From positions 105,459 to 169,458 of the forward strand of contig JAJRYD010000020.1 in the NCBI GenBank assembly GCA_024275955.1: a stretch of 64,000 nt of DNA. The letters are read 5' to 3'. The stretch comes from Nitrospirota bacterium (GTDB lineage Bacteria; Nitrospinota_A; UBA7883; JACRGQ01). The position numbers and the translations under genes were made by a program. Shown in pieces: positions 28,884-35,802 of the stretch; the stretch's first letter is position 1, and each line of letters opens with the position of its first letter. The notes beneath the pieces are model-generated. The model saw only the letters and a program-made list of their open reading frames with translations. It was not told the DNA's origin and made no database searches.

Positions 28884-29624
28884 TTATTTGTACTTAATTA
28901 CCAGCCGAATATAATCTATAACCGCCGTCGAGTAGGCAAAAAAAGTTCTCTTGGTTCCTGAAACATTTTTCCACTCTCTCAGAGGCACCTCATACAGCCA
29001 TGACAGACCTTTCACGGATGGTAGCGCGGAGATACGGACAATTAGCTCAACATCAAAAATCCATCTAGAGCAGAACGGTTCGCTTAGAATAGGTTTGAGA
29101 GTTTCGGCCCTAAACAGCTTGGCACCGCACTGCGTGTCATAAATAGGAAGATTGAACGTAAGCGACATTAGAGTGGTAAACGCCCTTCCGATGTAATGGC
29201 GGAAAGCTATACGCTCTATTTTTCTACCGGCCAGATGAACCCTGCTTCCGATTACGCCAAGAGTTCGTACATCGGCAAACTCTAAAATAAACGTATCTAT
29301 TTCTGCAAGCGATGTAGCTAAATCGGCATCCCAAAACCCTACAATGTCGTGCTTGCCATCTTTTACAAGACTGAGCATCCCCTGCCTGACAGCTTCTCCC
29401 TTCCCTTCATTCTTTTCCAGCGATAAGACCAAAGCTCTTTGGGGAACGGAAGAAACAATTTTCTGAATTACTCGCAGTGTGTCATCGCTACTGCCGTCAT
29501 TAACAAAGAGTATTGATAGGCTGGGAGAACTTAGAAGCTTTGCGGTAAAAGACTGAACATCTAATCGGTTTTCCTCGTTGTAGCAAGGAACGACAAGCCC
29601 GATTGTATAGTTGTGACTAGTCAT
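28884..29624 (-). CDS. Family 2 glycosyltransferase (polyprenyl/dolichol-phosphate sugar transferase type)
   Basis: A 246-residue GT-A enzyme without membrane segments. It has GLVVPCYNEENRLD, the nucleotide-binding ILFVNDGSSDDTLRVIQ, VLSLEKNEGKGEAVRQGM, the metal-binding DADLAT, and the acceptor-side region YDTQCGAKLF...RWIFDVELIVR. This pattern fits the DPM1-like group that loads sugars onto polyprenyl phosphate. Such donors feed GT-C membrane glycosyltransferases like the one suggested at 12769-14601. The start at 29624 has GGAG 9 bases upstream. Confidence 0.88.
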   Translation of the reverse strand: MTSHNYTIGLVVPCYNEENRLDVQSFTAKLLSSPSLSILFVNDGSSDDTLRVIQKIVSSVPQRALVLSLEKNEGKGEAVRQGMLSLVKDGKHDIVGFWDADLATSLAEIDTFILEFADVRTLGVIGSRVHLAGRKIERIAFRHYIGRAFTTLMSLTFNLPIYDTQCGAKLFRAETLKPILSEPFCSRWIFDVELIVRISALPSVKGLSWLYEVPLREWKNVSGTKRTFFAYSTAVIDYIRLVIKYK

Positions 29625-29824
29625 CTATCTATGCTCCGTTGCCAAGCCCCCTGTAGTGATATAAGCTATTACCTGTTCTTTTCATACTGCGGTTGGTATC
29701 GTTGCGGCAGGCCCCGAGCAGTTCACAGCCAAGAAGACTACCGGCTGTATTCTATTCCCCTCTCTACTCTTCTATCAAGTGCTTTGCTCAAAAAGAGGGG
29801 CAGAGCTAAACAAGACAGCGCCTT

Positions 29825-29856
29825 TAGCCGCTACCCTGCGTTAGGGCTAGCGGCTA
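29825..29856 (-). terminator. Long perfect hairpin downstream of rhlE
   Basis: TAGCCGCTA (29825-29833) and TAGCGGCTA (29848-29856) are perfectly complementary. The inner CCCT/AGGG adds pairs with one unpaired C, so the stem is about 13 bp. It lies 27 bases past the rhlE stop. No T-run follows on the minus strand, so a stabilising or rho-linked role is as likely as intrinsic termination. The rest of 29625-29882 shows nothing else. Confidence 0.45.
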
Positions 29857-29882
29857 TACGGCAGACCGATATCTTTTTAGAG

Positions 29883-31139
29883 CTACGCGCGGGCTGTTCT
29901 TCCACGGCGTTGCGACGGCCTAAAGTTGCCGCGCTTATTATTGTACCTATTGCCCCAAGGTTTTTTGGACGACCCTGTTTTTGGCGCTCTGGCAACCTGC
30001 TCCGAATGATACGGGTGAGTTGAGTCTACAGGTAAAACCAGCTTCGTTACACGTTCTATGCTTCCCAAAAACCCTCTATCCTCAATATCGCAAAAAGAGA
30101 TAGCGATACCAGCGGCTCCCGCGCGGGCGGTACGGCCTATTCTATGGACATAGTTTTCCGGCTCGTTGGGCATCTCGAAGTTAATAACATGCGAAACATC
30201 TTTAATGTCGATACCGCGTGACGCGACATCGGTAGCCACAAGCACTCGCGCGCACCCATCGCTAAAATTCCTCAGCGCCTGCATCCGCGCTCCCTGTGAT
30301 TTATTGCCATGAATAGCCTCCGCCTTAATCCGGTTCTTGTTCAGCTTTTCGGCAATTTTGTTAGCTCTATGCTTAGTTCTGGTAAATATGAGCGCCCGGT
30401 TTATAGCGGCATCTTCAAGCAGGCTAAACAGTAGCGCTTCTTTATCGCGGCTATCTACAAACAACACCTTCTGCTCCACCTTTTCGGCGGTAGATGAAGT
30501 AGGGTTGACTTTTACCATCAAAGGCTCTTTAAGCAGTCTGTCGGCAAGGTTTACGGCATTTCTCGACATAGTAGCCGAGAAAAAGAGCGACTGCCGTTTT
30601 TCAGGAAGCTCGGAAATTATTTTTTTCACGTCGTTGATGAAACCCATGTCAAGCATTCTATCTGCTTCATCGAGTGTGAATATCTCCAGCCGATCAAGGT
30701 AGACAAGTTTTTGCCGCATAATATCCAGCAGTCTGCCTGGCGTGGCGACAAGAATATCTACGCCGCGTGAAAGCGCCCTGGCCTGCGGCCCTATGCTTAC
30801 ACCGCCATAAACAACTGCGTGGAATATCTTCATATACCTGCCGTACTTTCTAATGCTTGTCTCTATCTGATTTGCCAGCTCCCTTGTAGGAGTGAGAATC
30901 AGCGCGCGCGGCGACCTCTTTTTAGCAGGGTGTCCGCTGGCAAGGCGCTGGAGAATAGGCAGAGCGAACGCCGCTGTTTTACCTGTACCGGTCTGCGCGC
31001 TTCCAAGCAGGTCCAGCCCTTTTAGGAGGTGCGGTATGGAGCGTGCCTGAATCGGCGTCGGGGTTTCGTACTTTTCTTTGCGTAATGCTTTTTGCAAAGG
31101 TTCAATAAGGCCTAGTTCTTCGAATGTCATGTTGTTCAT
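29883..31139 (-). CDS. rhlE: DEAD-box ATP-dependent RNA helicase RhlE
   Basis: A 418-residue helicase. It has the Q motif (FEELGLIEPLQKALRKEKYE, PTPIQ), motif I GSAQTGTGKT, Ia PTRELANQ, motif II DEAD, motif III SAT, motif IV LIFTRTK, motif V DVASRGIDI and motif VI HRIGRTAR. The C-terminal tail (from about 375) is short, basic and Arg/Gly/Asn-rich (NRYNNKRGNFRPSQRRGRTA), an RNA-binding tail typical of RhlE. These helicases remodel ribosomes and mRNA, often in the cold. AAGGA precedes the start. Confidence 0.93.
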   Translation of the reverse strand: MNNMTFEELGLIEPLQKALRKEKYETPTPIQARSIPHLLKGLDLLGSAQTGTGKTAAFALPILQRLASGHPAKKRSPRALILTPTRELANQIETSIRKYGRYMKIFHAVVYGGVSIGPQARALSRGVDILVATPGRLLDIMRQKLVYLDRLEIFTLDEADRMLDMGFINDVKKIISELPEKRQSLFFSATMSRNAVNLADRLLKEPLMVKVNPTSSTAEKVEQKVLFVDSRDKEALLFSLLEDAAINRALIFTRTKHRANKIAEKLNKNRIKAEAIHGNKSQGARMQALRNFSDGCARVLVATDVASRGIDIKDVSHVINFEMPNEPENYVHRIGRTARAGAAGIAISFCDIEDRGFLGSIERVTKLVLPVDSTHPYHSEQVARAPKTGSSKKPWGNRYNNKRGNFRPSQRRGRTARA

Positions 31140-31410
31140 ATATTCCTTTTATAAAAAATGTCGATGGGTACATACCTACTTACGCGTTGGAGCGCAGGCT
31201 TCCCGCAAAAATGTTCGTATCTAGCTTTTCATCCTTAAAAATAAGTGTTTCTGGCGCCATGCCACGGGCAAATGCACCATCTATGAGCCAAAATCCTGGA
31301 AGAAAAATCTGAGGTGTGCTTCGTTACATCAGTTTCAGTCAAAATTCGGACTACGTTACAAACGAGTAATCATAACAGCTTTTTCATTTTTGTCTATAAA
31401 AAATATTTGC

Positions 31411-31552
31411 GGAGCTATCGTCTGCCAAAACCGATAAGAAGCTGGAAACCTGCGCTGAACAGGTTTATCATCGAGTTTGCTGAAAGGATGCCGGAAATAA
31501 TGTAAACGGGCAGTTACACAGAATCATTTATAGGCTCTTTGGCAACAGCCCC
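31411..31552 (+). repeat. Possible decayed copy of the MITE-like family
   Basis: The segment ends with GGCAACAGCCCC (31541-31552), matching the family right end, and begins GGAGCT like the left end. Short blocks in between (AGGTTTATCATC, AATCA-TTTAT) align in the right order. No target duplication is visible. The remaining 31140-31662 gap shows no gene. Confidence 0.3.
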
Positions 31553-31662
31553 TACTTGCATAAAGTTTATATTTTTTACCAACTTATTGGAAAATCGGCC
31601 TGTTTTTTTGTAACCTTAGCTAACAGACCAAAATGGCAAATAGTTTAGGGGAAGCCAGAGGT

Positions 31663-32478
31663 ATGAAAAAAACGCTTTTCGAGGTAATGGAAGATTCCAG
31701 CAACAGCTATCCAAGAACCTCAAAAGCGTTCACCCTCTTTATAATGGTTCTAATCCTCCTCAATGCTCTTGCCATAGTGCTGGAAACTGTTGAACCGATT
31801 TACGCTAAATATTGGGTCTACCTAGATATATTCGACCTTCTTTCCGTCTTTATATTTTCACTAGAGTATTGCGCCCGTCTGTACTGCTGTACGGAAGACC
31901 CAAGATACCAGCATCCGGTTTTCGGTCGAATACGGTTTATGTTTACACCGTTTGCGATAATAGACCTTTTGGCGATTATTCCGTTTTACCTTACATTCTT
32001 CGTAAACGACCTGCGGTTCTTGAGGCTCATACGGCTTTTGAGAATTTTCCGTGTAATAAAACTGGTCCGTTATTCTAAAGCTCTCCATACTTTCGGACAT
32101 GTAGCCAGAGACAAAAAAGAAGAGCTTGTAATAATCGCTATCGCCGCCACGATACTAATATTTCTCACCTCATCGCTAATGTATTACGCTGAGCATGAGG
32201 CTCAACCAGATATCTTTTCCAGCATACCTGCTTCTATGTGGTGGGCAGTGGTAACTCTTACAACTGTAGGTTACGGCGATGTCTACCCTGTAACTGATTT
32301 AGGGAAAGCTCTCGGTGCTGTTATCGCTCTATTTGGTATCGGCATGTTTGCCATACCTGCCGGCATATTAGGAGCGGCATTTATGGAAGAGATAGAAGAC
32401 CAGAGAGACAAAGCGGCTATCTGCCCTCATTGCGGCGAGCCTATAAGCACAAGACGGTATCCCAATAAGAGAGAATAG
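31663..32478 (+). CDS. Voltage-gated-type potassium channel with C-terminal zinc ribbon
   Basis: A 271-residue six-helix channel. S1-S3 precede an S4 with regularly spaced Arg (RFLRLIRLLRIFRVIKLVR), the voltage sensor. The pore helix and filter are SMWWAVVTLTTVGYGDVYPV, with the potassium signature TVGYGD, followed by S6 with hinge glycines. After S6 a short cytoplasmic tail carries CPHCGEP, half of a zinc ribbon, which is unusual for a Kv channel. I prefer the ATG at 31663 (AGGGGA 9 bases upstream) over 31633, which has no ribosome site. Confidence 0.88.
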   Translation: MKKTLFEVMEDSSNSYPRTSKAFTLFIMVLILLNALAIVLETVEPIYAKYWVYLDIFDLLSVFIFSLEYCARLYCCTEDPRYQHPVFGRIRFMFTPFAIIDLLAIIPFYLTFFVNDLRFLRLIRLLRIFRVIKLVRYSKALHTFGHVARDKKEELVIIAIAATILIFLTSSLMYYAEHEAQPDIFSSIPASMWWAVVTLTTVGYGDVYPVTDLGKALGAVIALFGIGMFAIPAGILGAAFMEEIEDQRDKAAICPHCGEPISTRRYPNKRE

Positions 32479-32581
32479 CTGGTAAAGCATGTATAAAATT
32501 CCTTTCACCATTAAAGCTTATCGTATGAAAAAACAAGTCCCTATAAAAATGGCGCATGCGGAAAGGTACAATTCATATTCT

Positions 32582-32712
32582 GGAACTCGTTGCCAAATCT
32601 GATAAATTTGATTTTGTTTAAAATTGCCAACCGATAAAATATCTGTTTTGAAGAAGTTAAAAGATAAGCCTTTCCTTATAGATGCTCCAAAAACTATTTC
32701 GGCAACAGCCCC
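32582..32712 (-). mobile_element. MITE-like element, copy C (131 bp), 5-bp target duplication ATTCT
   Basis: Read on the minus strand it begins GGGGCTGTTGCCGAAAT and ends ATTTGGCAACGAGTTCC, so its ends are good inverted repeats. Both sides carry ATTCT (32577-32581 and 32713-32717), a perfect 5-bp duplication. The inner sequence follows copies A and B (AACTTCTTnAAAA, CAAAATCAAATTTATC) with more differences. It fills most of the 353-base gap between the potassium channel and mazG. Confidence 0.85.
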
Positions 32713-32831
32713 ATTCTCTAGGGCGATTTCCACTAAAGCTTGCCGGAGAAAATATTTGTTGGTATTTAGCGGAGCTTAGCGCCGTTTACCTACAGGGCAA
32801 GCGTCGTAAAGCAGATTAGCGAAAAGAAGCA

Positions 32832-33611
32832 CTATCTCCTCTTATCCTCCTGGCGCACCCTGTTCCATATCTCATCCATCTCTTCAAGCGTCGCTTCGTG
32901 AATATCTTTGCCGTTTGCCTTAAGCTCTTTTTCTATAGCCGAAAAGCGGCGTATAAATTTCTCCACGGAGCTGGTCAAAGCCTCATCCGCGTCTATTTTC
33001 AAAAACCGCCCGAGGTTTACAAGAGCTATCATAAGGTCGCCAATCTCCTCTTTGAGTTCTTTATCGTCGCCTTTTTCCCTCGCGTCCTGAATCTCCTGCC
33101 ATTCCTCTTCCACCTTTTTCCATACATCCTCTACCTTGTCCCATTCAAAGCCTACCCTCGCGGCACGATCCATAAGCCTTTTTGCCCTTATAAGAGACGG
33201 AAGGCTTCTCGGCACCCCTTCAAGTATTGAGTCTCTCTTTTTTTCTTCTTTCTTAATTTCCTCCCAACGGCTTAGGACATCCGACGAATTTTCGGCATTT
33301 TCGCTACCAAAAACATGCGGGTGCCGCCTAATCATCTTCTCGCTTACCGTAGCTATCACATTTTCTATAGTAAAACGGCCATTCTCCTTAGCAAGCTGGG
33401 AATGAAAAATAACCTGAAAAAGCAGGTCTCCCAGCTCCTCTTTTAGCAGAGCATCCTCGCCCGACTCGATAGCCTCCAGCACCTCATACGCCTCTTCTAT
33501 AAGGTATGGCTTCAAGCTCTCGTGCGTCTGTTCCTTATCCCACGGACAGCCTTTTTCCACGTTTCGCAGGTCGACCATAATTTTTGCCAAATCGCTAAGC
33601 TTTTTATCCAT
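32832..33611 (-). CDS. mazG: Nucleoside triphosphate pyrophosphohydrolase MazG
   Basis: A 259-residue enzyme hydrolysing NTPs to NMP and PPi. The N-terminal MazG repeat shows GCPWDKEQTHESL, the metal ligands in LIEEAYEVLEAIESGE and LKEELGDLLFQVIFHSQLA. The second repeat has EEEWQEIQDA and ELKEEIGDLMIALVNLGRFL. The size is normal for two-domain MazG. The ATG lies 9 bases after TGCTAGAAT, with no Shine-Dalgarno, so the mRNA leader is probably only about 3 bases. It is divergent from glyS. Confidence 0.94.
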   Translation of the reverse strand: MDKKLSDLAKIMVDLRNVEKGCPWDKEQTHESLKPYLIEEAYEVLEAIESGEDALLKEELGDLLFQVIFHSQLAKENGRFTIENVIATVSEKMIRRHPHVFGSENAENSSDVLSRWEEIKKEEKKRDSILEGVPRSLPSLIRAKRLMDRAARVGFEWDKVEDVWKKVEEEWQEIQDAREKGDDKELKEEIGDLMIALVNLGRFLKIDADEALTSSVEKFIRRFSAIEKELKANGKDIHEATLEEMDEIWNRVRQEDKRR

Positions 33612-33620
33612 CGCAGAGGC

Positions 33621-33629
33621 ATTCTAGCA
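33621..33629 (-). promoter_or_regulatory. Extended -10 box of mazG
   Basis: TGCTAGAAT on the minus strand, 9 bases before the ATG at 33611. There is no recognisable -35, and no room for a ribosome-binding site between the expected start and the ATG. Confidence 0.5.
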
Positions 33630-33677
33630 GTATTTCTTTAGAAGATATAAGAACTGTCGGGAATCATCTTTTCCAGT

Positions 33678-33735
33678 TATAATTGCCGTCTTTGGATTAT
33701 TAATGACCATTACCGCTATTACGCAGGTGTTATGA
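33678..33735 (+). promoter_or_regulatory. glyS leader: -10 box and ten-codon coupled leader ORF
   Basis: A TATAAT at 33678-33683 predicts a start near 33690. The leader then holds ATG 33703, opening MTITAITQVL with its TGA at 33733-33735. That TGA overlaps the glyS start in an ATGA. Thr and Ile codons dominate (six of ten), with no glycine codon, so simple attenuation by glycine supply is not supported. AGGTG (33725-33729) sits inside the small ORF as a ribosome site for glyS. No T-box features are visible. Confidence 0.4.
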
Positions 33736-35792
33736 ACAAACTTTTACTTGAAATAAGAACGGAAGAGATTCCGGCCTCCTACATACCAAGAGCCGCAAAA
33801 CGTCTAAAGGAAACCGCTCTTAAAAAATTCCAAGCATCACTCCTGCCACACGGCGAGATAGAGGCATACGGAAGCCCAAGACGGATAGTGCTGACTGCCG
33901 ATGGTATACCGGCCGAGCAAAAGAGAGAGACCAAAAAAGTAAGCGGCCCGCCAGTAAGAGCGGCGGTAGATAAAGACGGCAACCCTACCAAAGCGGGGCT
34001 TGGCTTTGCAAAAAAGTTCGGCAAAGATTTTAGCGAAGTGAAAACAAAATCTACCCCAAAAGGCGACTACCTATACCTGATGATTGAAGAAGGCGGCGGA
34101 AAAAGTGAAGACATTCTAAAAAAAATACTCCCGCAGATTATCGAAGAGATACCGTTCCCAAAAACGATGAGGTGGGGCGGCAACAGTAAACGGTTCGCGA
34201 GGCCTATCCGCTCGATACTGGCAAAGCTCGGCGACAAAACTCTCTCCTTTAGTCTGGAAAGCTTGGAATCAGGAGATAAAACCTATGGCCACCGCTTCCT
34301 ATCGGACGGCTCTCTGCCTGTCGCCAACCCTGATGCCTACCTTAAAACTTTAAAAGAAAATTTCGTTTACGCCAATCCGAAGGAAAGAGAGAAAATCATC
34401 GCCGAAGAGCTTGAGAGAGTTGAAAAAGAAGAAAACTTTAAGGCGATAATAGACGACGAACTGCTAGATATGGTCTGCTACATAACCGAGTACCCCGTAG
34501 GGGTTGCCGGCCGTTTCGACAAAAAATATCTTGCCCTCCCGCGTGAGGTTCTTATGACTGTTTTAAAATATCACCAAAAATATTTCGCCGTAGAAGACGC
34601 GAACGGAAATATAACCAACGGCTTCATCGCGTTTAGCAACATAAAGTGCGGCGATATGTCGAACATCAAAAAAGGGTTCGAAAGAGTGCTGTCGGCACGC
34701 CTTAGCGACGCGCAGTTCTTTTTCGATAACGACAGAAAGCGAAAGCTAGCGCAGTTTGCCGAAAAGCTTTCCGGCATAACCTACCAAAAAAAGCTTGGAA
34801 CTATGGCAGACAGGTCAAAGCGTGTAGAGCATATCGCCTTGAACATTTTTAAAAATATATGCCCAGACAAAAAAGATGCTGTAGAAACAGTGGCAAAACT
34901 ATGCAAGGCCGATTTAACAACATCTATGATTTACGAATTTCCAGAGCTTCAGGGAGTGATGGGAAGAGAATACGCGAAAGCGGAAGGAATAGATAACGAG
35001 GTAGCGACTGCCATTGACGAACATTACATGCCTCGGTTCTCCGGCGATGCCCTTCCATCTTCCGATGTCGGTGCATGCCTGGCGCTTGCCGATAAAATAG
35101 AGACTATCGCCGGCTTCTTTGCGCTTGGCAAAATACCGACAGGCTCCGAAGATCCATTCTCTCTTAGAAGGCACGCGCTTGGAATTATAAGAATGCTTTT
35201 GAAAAAAACCAAAGAGGTTTCACTTTCGGCTCTAATAGATGCCGGCATCAAAAGCCTTCCCAGCCAGCTATGCCACAACAACCTGAAAAGCGAAATACTC
35301 GCCTTCTTCGCCGGACGGATAAAGGCCGACTTTACCGCGAAAGGAATTCCTTACGACGTGGTAGACTCGGTGCTGTCTGCCGGTTTTGACAACCTGCCCG
35401 ACACCTTAAAACGGGCCGAAGCGCTGGCGGAAATGAAAAAAGAGGAATACAGCGAAAATCTATCCACCACCTTTAAACGCGCGACGCAAATAATCAAAGA
35501 ACACGGCTCAACAGATATCAACGAATCGGCGCTGGTAGAAGAGGTGGAGAAAAAACTTTTTGAGTCGATAAAAGCGTGCGAGGAAAAAGTTTTGGAACTT
35601 ATAAAGGAAAAGGATTACAGCGAGGCATTAAAAGAGATTGCCGCTATCCGCTCCGATGTCGATGCCTTTTTCGATGGTGTCATGGTAATGGCCGATGATG
35701 ATACAATAAGGACGAACCGGCTCTCCCTTCTTCGCCGTGTAACAAAGCTTTTTGAAGGGTTGGCCAACTTTTCTAAACTGGTTTTTTCTTAA
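33732..35792 (+). CDS. glyS: Glycyl-tRNA synthetase beta subunit
   Basis: A 686-residue beta subunit of the bacterial alpha2-beta2 glycyl-tRNA synthetase. It binds tRNA and supports charging. It shows LLEIRTEEIPASYIPRA at the N-terminus, GPPVRAAVDKDGNPTKAG, FPKTMRWG, the HD-type region (LADKIETIAGFFALGKIPTG) and SEDPFSLRRHALGIIRML. The C-terminal anticodon-binding helical domain ends LLRRVTKLFEGLANFSKLVF. The alpha subunit (glyQ), normally directly upstream, is not in this window; mazG lies there instead. ppdK follows after 10 bases. Confidence 0.96.
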   Translation: MNKLLLEIRTEEIPASYIPRAAKRLKETALKKFQASLLPHGEIEAYGSPRRIVLTADGIPAEQKRETKKVSGPPVRAAVDKDGNPTKAGLGFAKKFGKDFSEVKTKSTPKGDYLYLMIEEGGGKSEDILKKILPQIIEEIPFPKTMRWGGNSKRFARPIRSILAKLGDKTLSFSLESLESGDKTYGHRFLSDGSLPVANPDAYLKTLKENFVYANPKEREKIIAEELERVEKEENFKAIIDDELLDMVCYITEYPVGVAGRFDKKYLALPREVLMTVLKYHQKYFAVEDANGNITNGFIAFSNIKCGDMSNIKKGFERVLSARLSDAQFFFDNDRKRKLAQFAEKLSGITYQKKLGTMADRSKRVEHIALNIFKNICPDKKDAVETVAKLCKADLTTSMIYEFPELQGVMGREYAKAEGIDNEVATAIDEHYMPRFSGDALPSSDVGACLALADKIETIAGFFALGKIPTGSEDPFSLRRHALGIIRMLLKKTKEVSLSALIDAGIKSLPSQLCHNNLKSEILAFFAGRIKADFTAKGIPYDVVDSVLSAGFDNLPDTLKRAEALAEMKKEEYSENLSTTFKRATQIIKEHGSTDINESALVEEVEKKLFESIKACEEKVLELIKEKDYSEALKEIAAIRSDVDAFFDGVMVMADDDTIRTNRLSLLRRVTKLFEGLANFSKLVFS

Positions 35793-35802
35793 AGGAACAG
35801 TG

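Noticed and set aside
33612-33731. T-box leader before glyS
   Set aside because: The gap is too short (120 bases, shared with mazG) and has no T-box sequence.
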